Assembly: GCA_041736155.1 (NCBI GenBank)
Contig: JBGSUL010000086.1
Span: 1 to 17,658 of the forward strand
Direction: 5' to 3'
Source: JANPLN01 sp041736155
GTDB taxonomy: Bacteria > Bdellovibrionota > Bdellovibrionia > Bdellovibrionales > JAGQZY01
DNA: 17,658 bases
Shown: piece after piece, positions 1 through 7,321 of the stretch
Layout: each line of letters starts with the position of its first letter
Position numbering within the stretch: the first letter of the stretch is position 1
Program-made: the position numbers and the translations under genes
The notes under the pieces: model-generated
What the model saw: only the letters and a program-made list of their open reading frames with translations
What the model was told of the DNA's origin: nothing
Databases searched by the model: none

Positions 1-108
1 GTTCTTAAACTTCTACCGGAATGGTTTGCAGATTATAATCATGTTGCCCCGCACTCTGCTCTTGGAATGCGAAGTCCGATCGAGTACAAGAAAGCCGTGA
101 ACCTTTAA
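1..108 (+). CDS. IS3-family transposase (OrfB), C-terminal fragment
   Basis: Reading from base 1 gives 35 codons and a TAA stop. The end of the product, with WFADYNHVAPHSALG followed by RSPIEYKK, is the classic C-terminus of the DDE integrase domain of IS3-family OrfB proteins (the Y-N..APHSALG..SP.EY signature, just after the catalytic Glu). The protein cuts and joins the IS ends. The rest of the gene lies upstream of the window. The stop is only 29 bases from the IS terminus, which is normal for this family. The catalytic residues are not in the window, so activity cannot be judged. Confidence 0.9.
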   Translation, partial: VLKLLPEWFADYNHVAPHSALGMRSPIEYKKAVNL

Positions 109-137
109 CCGTGTCCAATAAATCGGGGGTCACTCCA
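1..137 (+). mobile_element. 3' end of an IS3-family insertion sequence (partial)
   Basis: This is the right-hand end of an IS. It holds the last codons of the transposase, followed by a terminal sequence that ends in the 5'-CA-3' dinucleotide typical of IS3-family elements. Read on the minus strand the terminus begins TGGAGTGACCCCCGATTTAT. The boundary at 137 is set by two things: the terminal hexamer TGGAGT recurs at 17540, and the minus-strand SIR2 reading frame changes from host-like to IS-derived sequence exactly there. The element enters from outside the window, so its length and left end are unknown. Confidence 0.85.
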
Positions 138-2459
138 CAAATGATTTATTTCCCTGTATTTATCTCTATGAGGTGACTTATAGACATTAACGATAAACTC
201 AAGCAATTCATTCAGTTTCGCCGATGAACACCTTGTTGCTAACCGAGACAATACCTCCGGAATAATTCCCGCGTAACTTGTCCCAATATTTTGATCTCTC
301 CAGTGATCAACACTTTCTATATCCTCAGTTAAGTCCCTTATAAGTTTTAACTGAGCATCTACTAAATTATCAATCTTCACCGTAGTAACTCCGGCTAATT
401 TTTCGCGATCATAAAGAATATCTACATCCTTCGAATTTCCAGCGCGAAACAATGATACTGTAGCCCAATTCGGCGAGTACTTTCCGATTCTTTCAATAGC
501 ACCTTTTGCCGACTCTACTGCCATCGTCATATTCTTTATTCTGAGTGGGATACCTGTATCATCTAGATACCGAAGAAAAAAGAAGCCCGCTTGCGCCGCT
601 CTATTGGCCAGAGCCAAATAATGAGTAGTCGAACTGTATCCGATATCAAAGCCATCTATTCGTTTGCGACTTACTAACTCTTCAAACGGCTGCGTAAGTT
701 CAGCCTCAAATAATCTTAGCTCTCCCCATGGATCGCATTTATATTGTTTTATCCTGTCCCATCTCAAATGGGCCTCTTCTCGGTGCGACTTCTCTTCTTC
801 TTTTTTGAATGAACCCTTAGCGTCTTTGATAAAATTCGTAAGTTGCAATATGTAGGCCTCTTGAGAGATAAGACTGTAGTCTGAGGTAATCGGCTGTAAA
901 TTTAGTTGAGATCGCACAAGCTGCAATGCCTTTTCTATAATTTCCTCTGCCTCATCCAGCTCACCAAGTTCTGCTAAGAGACCAGCTTTGCGAGATTGCG
1001 CAAATGGAGAGCTATCATTTGGCTGCCATGACCTAATAGAGGATTTCAGTGCTAAAAGATCTTGTCGAAATAAATACGCTAAACAAACTTCATATTGAAA
1101 TATATCATTTTCTTGCGCGGTGAACGGCTCCTTCTCACGCAAAATACTCGCGTATGTCTCCCATTTATTTACAAGTCCTTCCTCACGAAAGTATCGAAGT
1201 AAGCTGAGCAAAAGGAAGGACCACTTTGATTTTAAGTTCTGCACATTGGTATGTTTGCCGGACTCTAAATGACTTGAGTATTTGTTGACGACAATTTCAA
1301 TATCAAAAACCATATCGTCATAGATGGGAGAAAGAGATTTTTCTAACCTCCATACAAATTCATACCAGAATTCAATATCTAAAGATTCTGGTAGCTCGAT
1401 CTTTAAATGTTTTCCACCCAACCAATTTTCGGTATTTCGCCATAATGTCTGACGACAGTCACTGGGGCATATAATCCATCCTGGATACCGTTCTCTTGAT
1501 GCCCTCCAGGCTACGACTGCCTTTCCAACCGCCTCTACTTTTTCTTCATTTTTTGCTGAATAAGACGGTGCGTATTCTCTTTTCTCTTGAGGCAACGGCC
1601 AATCCAGCCGTACTTCATCTTTTTTCTTTTGATGCAAATAATCTAAAAAGCGCTCTAATGATTTCTTATACTGTTCCGGCCCCTCAGCTGCTAAGGGAGA
1701 AAGATCAATAACCGTAATATTACGCTGATGTAGCACCTTAATTTGCGTGCTAGAAAACCTGAAAGCTCCAATTAAAAAAAGTTTAGGCGAATTAGTTCCT
1801 AGGTTATCTCGTATCCATCCTATCCAATTGAGAAAATTGGGGTCATCCCCTGAAAATCCAACTAAACACAAGGCATTTTCTATCAAAGACTGCTGTACAG
1901 TGTTTACAAAGGGAGCATAAGAAACTGGGTACGTTCTATAATCTTCCTCAGTAATAATAAATGGTCTCGTTGAGGGAAAACTACCATGTAATTTAATTAT
2001 TCTGGGACGCTGAGAGAAAACTAAGTCGGTTTTATTTAATACAACATCGTACTTCTGGGAAACTTTTGTCCTCTCCAATAGTGTATCATAGTTAGTGGTG
2101 AACACATCGTTCCACTGCAACTCTAATAATTTCTTATGAAGATCGGAGGGACTGTGCTCAAGATCTGGCAATGAGGTTTGCAATAGCTTTTCCAATACAG
2201 GCCTTCCAAATGCCGCACAAAATTCCTCAGCCAACTTTAAAGGGTTTAAATAATTTTCTTTTGTACTCGGTTCGCGCCCATGTAGCTTCTCAAAAAAAAT
2301 ATTGCTGAGTTGATGCCAGTTTAAGAACGGCTTGCTTGAGGGAGAATTTTCGATAGTATTTTTGCTAAAGCCAGCGCCAACCATAACAGACGCGTGTCCA
2401 GACCATAGCCGTTCAGCAATTTCATCGAGATGAATTTTTAATTCTTCTGGCATCGCCAT
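105..2459 (-). CDS. SIR2-like domain protein (probable NADase-type defence protein), 3' end replaced by IS sequence
   Basis: A 784-codon frame. The N-terminal 220 residues carry a SIR2 fold of the defence type: GAGFS at 28-32 (NAD-binding loop), TTNYD at 121-125, KLHGS at 156-160 with the likely catalytic His158, and GFSGDDPNF at 201-209. The remaining ~550 residues look helical, with a TPR-like stretch near 490-519, and probably form a sensor or regulatory part. In known systems (ThsA, DSR1/DSR2, Avs5, SIR2-HerA) such domains deplete NAD+ on phage infection; a defence role here is inference. The start fits a G-rich ribosome site six bases upstream. The last ten codons (W to G, bases 108-137) come from the IS terminus, so the native C-terminus is lost and replaced by a short IS-encoded tail. 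No Thoeris, HerA or Argonaute partner gene is next to it; any downstream partner would lie beyond the IS. The product may be inactive or partly active. Confidence 0.85.
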   Translation of the reverse strand: MAMPEELKIHLDEIAERLWSGHASVMVGAGFSKNTIENSPSSKPFLNWHQLSNIFFEKLHGREPSTKENYLNPLKLAEEFCAAFGRPVLEKLLQTSLPDLEHSPSDLHKKLLELQWNDVFTTNYDTLLERTKVSQKYDVVLNKTDLVFSQRPRIIKLHGSFPSTRPFIITEEDYRTYPVSYAPFVNTVQQSLIENALCLVGFSGDDPNFLNWIGWIRDNLGTNSPKLFLIGAFRFSSTQIKVLHQRNITVIDLSPLAAEGPEQYKKSLERFLDYLHQKKKDEVRLDWPLPQEKREYAPSYSAKNEEKVEAVGKAVVAWRASRERYPGWIICPSDCRQTLWRNTENWLGGKHLKIELPESLDIEFWYEFVWRLEKSLSPIYDDMVFDIEIVVNKYSSHLESGKHTNVQNLKSKWSFLLLSLLRYFREEGLVNKWETYASILREKEPFTAQENDIFQYEVCLAYLFRQDLLALKSSIRSWQPNDSSPFAQSRKAGLLAELGELDEAEEIIEKALQLVRSQLNLQPITSDYSLISQEAYILQLTNFIKDAKGSFKKEEEKSHREEAHLRWDRIKQYKCDPWGELRLFEAELTQPFEELVSRKRIDGFDIGYSSTTHYLALANRAAQAGFFFLRYLDDTGIPLRIKNMTMAVESAKGAIERIGKYSPNWATVSLFRAGNSKDVDILYDREKLAGVTTVKIDNLVDAQLKLIRDLTEDIESVDHWRDQNIGTSYAGIIPEVLSRLATRCSSAKLNELLEFIVNVYKSPHRDKYREINHLWSDPRFIGHG

Positions 2460-2645
2460 TTAACACCCCCCTAAGGCACTACCCAGAGGGAAAGATAACA
2501 CGTTTTTAGGCTTTAAAAATGAGTAGCTTTAAATAACATCTATTGTCATGCCCGCCGCATCTTAGTTTAAAGATTTACATCGGCCCTTATTGAATTCAAC
2601 TTTTACGCCATATTTGCAACGCTGATTGAAGGTTGGGGGCCTAAG

Positions 2646-3233
2646 CTAATCAAATTTAAAATTGTTGTTCTTAAAACGATTTTCGTACGCGGATTCCAAT
2701 TTTTTTAAAATCGTATACTCAATAACGTGACACTCGATAAACTTGTCCACTGTAGGTCCACGTGGACCATAATCACCGTTTGAACCACAGAAAGCATACA
2801 CACTTAGGGTAAGCTCTCCATCAAACCATAGGGCTGAGGCAGTTCTATCGTTATTTTTACTTATAAATTTAGGCTTGGGAAATCCATTTCCAAACATCTC
2901 CTTTACCTTCGGGGCGTCATCATACATGTTACACTTACCAGTATATTGAAGACCATGCTTGACGACTTTTCCTGTATTGGAGTCTGCGTATATGTGTCGA
3001 GTTAGAGAAAGACATGGTTTGAACTCTTCGCGATAATACGCAAGAACACAGTTTGGGGGATTCGTACATACATATTTGGTATTAGCAGAGAAGGTTCCAT
3101 ATTTTTTTGTTGCGCCTTCGAAAAGTTGATCTACGTAGTGATCTTCATAAAACTTTGTAGATCCAATTCCACCCGCAGCAAAAGCAGAACAGAAACAAAC
3201 AAAGACTACGGCAACAAATAATATTGATTTCAT
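2646..3233 (-). CDS. Secreted cysteine-rich hypothetical protein
   Basis: A 195-aa protein I do not recognise. It starts with a Sec signal peptide (MKS, a hydrophobic stretch to about residue 18, then an AFAA cleavage region), so it should be exported to the periplasm or outside. The mature part has six cysteines (two in a CTNPPNC motif, then PC, KC, FC and EC), an even number that would allow three disulfides and fits an oxidising compartment. There is no lipobox and no further membrane segment. The ATG is preceded by AAAGGA at 3240-3245 with 6-8 base spacing, and a consensus TATAAT lies at 3260-3265 on the same strand. It is divergent from the XRE regulator at 3484, which could control it. 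Confidence 0.8.
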   Translation of the reverse strand: MKSILFVAVVFVCFCSAFAAGGIGSTKFYEDHYVDQLFEGATKKYGTFSANTKYVCTNPPNCVLAYYREEFKPCLSLTRHIYADSNTGKVVKHGLQYTGKCNMYDDAPKVKEMFGNGFPKPKFISKNNDRTASALWFDGELTLSVYAFCGSNGDYGPRGPTVDKFIECHVIEYTILKKLESAYENRFKNNNFKFD

Positions 3234-3259
3234 ATAAAATCCTTTGATACTTTTTTGAG

Positions 3260-3265
3260 ATTATA
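3260..3265 (-). promoter_or_regulatory. -10 box of the secreted-protein gene
   Basis: The minus strand reads TATAAT, a perfect -10 hexamer, 26 bases upstream of the ATG at 3233. A start site near 3252 would give a leader of about 19 bases containing the ribosome site. The -35 region is weak (TCAAGT at 17-bp spacing), and a palindrome at 3286-3303 sits at about -35 to -50, as expected for a regulated promoter. Confidence 0.5.
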
Positions 3266-3285
3266 TTTTCCCGAAAGCAAACACT

Positions 3286-3303
3286 TGATTCAATCTTGAA
3301 TCA
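3286..3303. promoter_or_regulatory. 18-bp palindrome, candidate operator
   Basis: TGATTCAATCTTGAATCA has perfect 8-base arms around a 2-base centre. It lies just upstream of the -10 box of the minus-strand secreted-protein gene, in the position of an operator or activator site. The XRE-type protein encoded from 3484 is the obvious candidate ligand, but that link is inference. Confidence 0.45.
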
Positions 3304-3408
3304 TATTAATGTAATTCGAGATTTTCTCAAGCCATCAAAGAATCTGGAAATTGCCGTGAAAGCCTTTATCACAAGGGGCTCCGTGGCTTTCAGATAAAAG
3401 TCGGGTAA

Positions 3409-3424
3409 ATACGTTTTAACGTAT
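3409..3424. promoter_or_regulatory. 16-bp palindrome ATACGTTTTAACGTAT, candidate operator
   Basis: Perfect 7-base arms (ATACGTT/AACGTAT) flank a TT centre, 60 bases upstream of the XRE regulator start. It would overlap the -35 region of a promoter using GATAAT at 3433-3438. Its sequence differs from the palindrome at 3286-3303, so the two may bind different proteins. An autoregulatory site is plausible. Confidence 0.45.
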
Positions 3425-3463
3425 GAAAAAACGATAATATGAATTTTTGTGGTCTCAATGATT

Positions 3464-3469
3464 TATAAT
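3464..3469 (+). promoter_or_regulatory. -10 box (TATAAT) of the XRE regulator gene
   Basis: A perfect TATAAT ends 14 bases before the ATG at 3484. A transcript from it would begin about 6-8 bases before the start codon, so the mRNA would be nearly leaderless, which fits the absence of any Shine-Dalgarno sequence before this ATG. The -35 match is poor. Confidence 0.4.
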
Positions 3470-3483
3470 GTCGATAATTATAT

Positions 3484-3831
3484 ATGCCCAGAAAGAAAAG
3501 GTCCTCTCGCGACAAAGCTCCGCTTTCTCAATTTTTGCATCGATTGCTGAAGGAAAAAAATCTTACGCTAAAAGCGGCTGCCGAAATAGCTGGTACTGCA
3601 ACGTCCACAGTACAGTCTTGGCGAGATGGAGCAGCTCCTAGTGAAACTGTGTCTTGCTTCAAAAAACTGTGCAACATCTATGGATATACCCTGTCTTATG
3701 CTCTTACGGGAGAAAGTGACGACATCGACGGCGACTTATCTCATCATTTTAGCGAGGATGAGTGGTTCGATGGATACGCGAGGATAAAAATTCTGAAGCT
3801 CGTTCCGAAAAAAAATAAAAAAAAGGCTTGA
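3484..3831 (+). CDS. XRE/Cro-type helix-turn-helix protein
   Basis: A 115-aa basic protein with a Cro/C1-type DNA-binding domain at about residues 14-77: a first helix (LSQFLHRLLKEKN), the HTH (LTLKAAAEIAGTATSTVQSW) and a following helix pair ending YALTGE. The N-terminus (MPRKKRSSRDK) and C-terminus (PKKNKKKA) are strongly basic. A transcriptional regulator of its own or the divergent gene is the natural reading, with two palindromes in the shared intergenic region. No ribosome site precedes the ATG, but a TATAAT very close by suggests near-leaderless expression. Its TGA at 3829-3831 abuts the AGGAGG of the lipoprotein gene, so the two are probably co-transcribed. Phage or island origin is possible. 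Confidence 0.8.
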   Translation: MPRKKRSSRDKAPLSQFLHRLLKEKNLTLKAAAEIAGTATSTVQSWRDGAAPSETVSCFKKLCNIYGYTLSYALTGESDDIDGDLSHHFSEDEWFDGYARIKILKLVPKKNKKKA

Positions 3832-3841
3832 GGAGGAATTT

Positions 3842-4477
3842 ATGAGAGTTAGATTATCAATGGCACTGATTGTCCTTCTAGTAATCGGTTGTTCGTCCGT
3901 AGAGAAGAGAACTCGATTCACGGATAAGAATATGCGAGTGATGATCGACCCCGACTCAATACCTATTGAGGATTATGTCCGCATACAAAAGGCGCTTGTG
4001 GAAAATGGACGTTTTGCGATCATTGACCGAAGCAAAGGTATGCAGGCCATTAAAAAAGAGCAGGAGCGACTGCACAGAAATGAAACGGATAGATTCTCAG
4101 ACCGCGAGAAATGGGCGCACTGGGGCCGCCTTTACGGCGTTGGTGCGATTGTTGTGGCGCATACACAATGCTACAACAAGCAGTCCTTTTGGAATCAGCA
4201 ATCTGTTGTGCGAGCGTGCGATCAATTCCTTTCGCTAATGGATGCCAATACGGGCGAGGTTGTTGTGGCCGTGGAAGGAAAGGGTGAAGCACCGACAGTT
4301 GCGTATGGCGGTGTCCCTATGTCCCCGTCATGGGATGACGTTGTGGATAGACTTGTTAAAAAATACCCAGACAATTTTGAGTTTACTCCCTACACAAAGA
4401 GAATCGTTGAGTATCAAGATCTCAGCGAAGAGGGCGCTAAACGCCAACGTGAATTAGCAAATGAAAAAGATAAGTAA
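3842..4477 (+). CDS. Outer-membrane-type lipoprotein, CsgG/GNA1162-like fold
   Basis: A 211-aa protein starting with a lipoprotein signal peptide whose lipobox LVIGC puts the lipidated Cys at residue 17, followed by Ser-Ser. There is no Asp at +2, which favours outer-membrane sorting. The mature part has a typical CsgG/LpoB/GNA1162-like pattern: a strand and helix with FAIIDRSKGMQAIKKEQERL, then YGVGAIVVAHTQCY, then a strand-rich segment ending GEVVVAVEGKGEAP. Such proteins act in envelope export or cell-wall regulation; the assignment is by pattern and the role is unknown. An ideal AGGAGG (3831-3836) lies five bases before the ATG and ten bases after the regulator gene, which argues for an operon. 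The C-terminus is charged and probably flexible. Confidence 0.75.
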   Translation: MRVRLSMALIVLLVIGCSSVEKRTRFTDKNMRVMIDPDSIPIEDYVRIQKALVENGRFAIIDRSKGMQAIKKEQERLHRNETDRFSDREKWAHWGRLYGVGAIVVAHTQCYNKQSFWNQQSVVRACDQFLSLMDANTGEVVVAVEGKGEAPTVAYGGVPMSPSWDDVVDRLVKKYPDNFEFTPYTKRIVEYQDLSEEGAKRQRELANEKDK

Positions 4478-4837
4478 TTGGCGAATACATCCGGGTAAAT
4501 TAGTCAGGAATCTTCAGATCTTTCCGTAGTTTCGGATTCGGTGGCCGTGGTTTCAGTAAACTGCTATATCTCTTCAAAAATTTAGAGTAGTTGTTCTGCC
4601 GCAGTTTCGGATCACAAATATTCAAATAAGATTTGCCTGTTCCATGCCTGAAAAATGTCGTTAGCATCATGAGAATAATATTCAGCATTACGACGGCGTA
4701 AAGTAGTCTCAGTCATTTAAACGACTGGATTTTCGTTTTACAGTTGACTCACATCTCGCTACTAGACTGAATAAGATTTCAATTTTTTGTAGTCCTCACT
4801 ATGCTGATGCCTCACTCCTATGAAAGGACAAATTCCC
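4478..4837. other. Intergenic stretch with a possible gene remnant
   Basis: This stretch of about 360 bases has no convincing gene. On the minus strand a frame at 4500-4688 encodes 62 residues with a hydrophobic start (LNIILMMLTTFF) and a basic, Pro-rich end. It has no ribosome site, and the frame continues upstream without a start only to a TGA at 4713-4715. It could be the tail of a lost membrane-protein gene. A short hairpin (CAGTC/GACTG, 4710-4727) followed by T-rich sequence may be a weak terminator. No clear promoter was found for the gene at 4838. Confidence 0.3.
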
Positions 4838-5419
4838 ATGAGATTCACACAACTCAGCTCAGTAGAGAATATTATTGCCGTTAATGTTGGATTCTCTAAG
4901 GACAATCCAACAACTGGATTTGCTTTTCGCATCAATGGAATTTCTGATTCTGGACAGCTTTCGTTTGCCGATACTCTTCATAAAATTCATAACCTCTTGC
5001 AAAGCTTAAAGGGCTCCGTGGTTCTTATTCTTGCAGCACCACTCAGCTATTACTTTCAAAGTAATAAACCTTACCCACGACTTTTGAAGCACGAGACATT
5101 GATCGAAGTTATCGAGCGCGGTGATCGAGCATGGTACATTCACTCAGGTGCCTTAGCCGCATTAGCGGCTCAAAGATTTCTCGTCATGTTATTTACAAAT
5201 ATAGATCCAGCGGATAAAGAAATGATGATCGTCGAAGGTCTTTTCGTAAACGGCAAGAACCAGGAGTCACACGATAACCCTTACGTTAGAGACGCCGAAC
5301 TCTTATGCGACGGCTTTGATCCAGAGAAGCTGATGACACCCGTAGTAGATTATTCCGTACTAGATCTTTTCGGGAGCGATCATACGGCCCCCAAAGTTTT
5401 AACCGTTAGATACACTTAA
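4838..5419 (+). CDS. DUF429/RNase H-fold-like protein with altered acidic residues
   Basis: 193 aa from the ATG at 4838. An in-frame ATG at 4820 lies upstream, but the only ribosome site (GAAAGGA, 4822-4828) sits nine bases before 4838 and overlaps the earlier ATG, so 4838 is the likely start. The N-terminal VNVGFSKDNPTTGFAF, the central ILAAPLS and the later IVEGLFV resemble, in order and spacing, the DVGFS..TTG, DAPL and VE-G elements of DUF429 proteins (predicted RNase H-like nucleases). In this copy the first Asp is Asn16 and the Asp of DAPL is Ala66, so if the homology holds it is probably not an active nuclease. The gene converges on the tyrosine recombinase, overlaps its 3' end by 21 bp, and ends in a hairpin terminator shared with it. 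The family call is tentative. Confidence 0.5.
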   Translation: MRFTQLSSVENIIAVNVGFSKDNPTTGFAFRINGISDSGQLSFADTLHKIHNLLQSLKGSVVLILAAPLSYYFQSNKPYPRLLKHETLIEVIERGDRAWYIHSGALAALAAQRFLVMLFTNIDPADKEMMIVEGLFVNGKNQESHDNPYVRDAELLCDGFDPEKLMTPVVDYSVLDLFGSDHTAPKVLTVRYT

Positions 5420-7099
5420 CGGTTTTTTTCGGAAACCCGCGAAGCTTTGTACCGAATCTTCGATACCCAGAATTTTTCTTACCTTTTCTCCAAACCGCAT
5501 TTCCAAAAGTGCCTCTTCGTCTGTCGCCGCTTCAGCGTAATGCTTCATTTCCATTTCGGTAATTAATTCGAGATGTTTATCAGCGACGCGCCCGCTAATC
5601 ATATATAGACCGGGAATCTTGTGGCGGGAAAAAAACGAAGCAAGCATCTTACGGTAGGAATTCGCCGAATACTTAGACCCCAAATAACGGAACGACAACT
5701 GACTAATTTGCGTGCTCATCTTCGCAATTGAGAACAATGGTTCATTTGGTGAATTCTCGCGAACATACTGAAAATAAAGATCGAAAATTTCATTGAACCA
5801 CGGCGGTAACGCCGTACTCGCATACATTGATGATTTCCCGTGATTCGTTTTACTTGGTTGATAGCGAACAAAATAAAACTTCCGGCCATCTAAAGTTTCA
5901 CGGCGCTCAATATGCTCAAGTCGCAGAGTATTTTTCAAATCCTCTGGACGCCACCCAAACTCCACCGCGAAAACCGCAAGGACAATTTTACGGAGAGAGC
6001 GCGCAGAGGTTGTGTTGCGATTTTTTTTGAAGTCTCGTAGGACGTTTTCATAGAATTCTCGATAAATCTTTTCATAAACAGGCAGGGCCACGCGGGCCTT
6101 ACCCGCTTTTTCAAAATAATCTTCGAATCTATCAAGACGTAACCAAAGCTCATCCGTTACATTTTTTTTAAAGTCATCATCGTTCATCTTGAGGTAGCCT
6201 AGACTACGAAGATGATGAAAACACGCGATCAACGCTGTTACCATGCCACTGGCGGTCGCAGGTGCCATAGGTCGTTCACCATTAATGCTCATTACAAATT
6301 CTATAATTTCTTTCCAATGAACAATTGACGTCCAGTCACGACCGTCAAAGCCTCTAGTAATTTGATAGTTAAGATAGCGGATAAAAATTCTTTTGTTTTT
6401 CTTCCAGGTAATTGCACGAATTGGTTCCTTAGCTTTGCCAAAATCCTCGGCTAAGAGGTCTACCTTAGTTGCAGATGCTCGATTCAGTCCCATTGCCGAG
6501 GTCTCCATTTCTTTGAGCAACTTTTCATACTCTGGCAAAATGCCGTAGGAATGCTTGATAGATTTATCGTCATAGAGTCCTGCCGCAATTAGAATTTTCC
6601 TGAACGCCCGCCGATACCTGGTGCCACTTTCAAACGGATTGATTCCTCGCTGTTCAAGGAAACCTGTAAACGCCATAAGTTGCTCATGAGTGAGGGGACC
6701 AACCTCAAGACCCGTTTGCATTACCCAAGTAGCTACGTATTCTACTGTCACTGGCCTCATAACGGATGAGTTTTCATTATACTGACTAATCAGCGCCCGC
6801 CATTTAGTCGCATTTACATGGTCAAGAGTCCGCTTAGGCGAAGCCGCAACAATTTTGTAGAACATCGACATTAGATTGTTCGTGTATCCCGAGCTTAACC
6901 CTTCGTTGCGAAGATGCGCTTTAATCGCATTCTCTAAATCTAATGTCGAAAGTTCCGGCGGCAACGTCGCCGTGATTGTGGCAAGCTTGTCGCCGCAAAT
7001 ACGCAGGACACGTTTTTTTTCGTTCGTAGCGGCCTCATCGGCCAGTAAGTTTTTAAGTCCCATTTGCCAATTTGCACTTTCATCAGCCCGCATTTCCAT
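5399..7099 (-). CDS. Tyrosine recombinase (phage/ICE-type integrase)
   Basis: 566 aa from the ATG at 7099, chosen because GAGGAGG lies five bases before it; an in-frame ATG at 7156 has no ribosome site and would add 19 residues from the repeat region. The C-terminal catalytic domain shows Arg384 (FGWRPEDL), Lys417 (YQPSKTNHGK), Arg483 (NSYRK), His509 (VADKHLEL) and the nucleophile Tyr521 (MKHYAEA). The usual His of the HxxR box is Asn480, a common variation that may slow catalysis. The long N-terminal part (about 370 aa) should hold helical core-binding domains. At 566 aa it is larger than most phage integrases. It probably moves the surrounding element by site-specific recombination. An excisionase-like gene lies upstream in the same orientation, and the 222 bp between them are full of repeats that could be its binding sites. 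Confidence 0.85.
   Translation of the reverse strand: MEMRADESANWQMGLKNLLADEAATNEKKRVLRICGDKLATITATLPPELSTLDLENAIKAHLRNEGLSSGYTNNLMSMFYKIVAASPKRTLDHVNATKWRALISQYNENSSVMRPVTVEYVATWVMQTGLEVGPLTHEQLMAFTGFLEQRGINPFESGTRYRRAFRKILIAAGLYDDKSIKHSYGILPEYEKLLKEMETSAMGLNRASATKVDLLAEDFGKAKEPIRAITWKKNKRIFIRYLNYQITRGFDGRDWTSIVHWKEIIEFVMSINGERPMAPATASGMVTALIACFHHLRSLGYLKMNDDDFKKNVTDELWLRLDRFEDYFEKAGKARVALPVYEKIYREFYENVLRDFKKNRNTTSARSLRKIVLAVFAVEFGWRPEDLKNTLRLEHIERRETLDGRKFYFVRYQPSKTNHGKSSMYASTALPPWFNEIFDLYFQYVRENSPNEPLFSIAKMSTQISQLSFRYLGSKYSANSYRKMLASFFSRHKIPGLYMISGRVADKHLELITEMEMKHYAEAATDEEALLEMRFGEKVRKILGIEDSVQSFAGFRKKPLSVSNG
5401..5429 (+). terminator. Intrinsic terminator of the DUF429-like gene
   Basis: Perfect 8-base arms AACCGTTA (5401-5408) and TAACGGTT (5417-5424) around an 8-base loop, followed by a run of seven T. 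The left arm lies in the coding sequence and the gene's stop codon is the first three bases of the right arm. The T run is only on the plus strand, so it should stop the DUF429-like transcript; on the minus strand it lies inside the recombinase 3' end without a U tract. Confidence 0.8.
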
Positions 7100-7129
7100 A
7101 ATGCCCTCCTCGGCGTGTGGGCGTGTTCG

Positions 7130-7159
7130 CGCCCAATCACACCCAAATACACCCAAAAC
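7130..7159 (-). repeat. Three tandem 10-bp repeats upstream of the tyrosine recombinase
   Basis: Plus-strand blocks CGCCCAATCA, CACCCAAATA and CACCCAAAAC follow without gaps; on the minus strand each reads as a TTGGGTG-like unit. The 10-bp period equals one helical turn, so a protein bound to each would sit on the same face of the DNA. They lie 31 bases upstream of the recombinase start, between it and the excisionase-like gene. Likely uses are arm-type or excisionase binding sites, or an autoregulatory array. Confidence 0.6.
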
Positions 7160-7220
7160 AAAAAAATGTGAGTGTCAGTTAAACGAACCCTGTTAACCAG
7201 GTACCCATTTTTTTTCTCAC

Positions 7221-7235
7221 ACGCCCAATGGGCGT
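7221..7235. repeat. Palindrome ACGCCCAATGGGCGT in the recombinase upstream region
   Basis: Seven-base arms (ACGCCCA/TGGGCGT) around one central base. The same core is found again as TACGCCC at 7292-7298 and 7308-7314 and as part of the tandem array at 7130-7159, giving a 190-bp region with repeated GGGCGT-type sites in both orientations. This is the pattern of a recombinase core or accessory-site region, or of a multi-site operator. Confidence 0.5.
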
Positions 7236-7321
7236 ATGGGAAAAAGGAGCCCAAACGCCGACTTACCGACGCGGGCCCCATGTGAGCGCGATACGCCCTA
7301 TGCGCATTACGCCCATACAAA

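Noticed and set aside
4500..4688. 62-aa minus-strand gene
   Set aside because: No ribosome site and no recognisable family; described only as a possible remnant inside the intergenic stretch.
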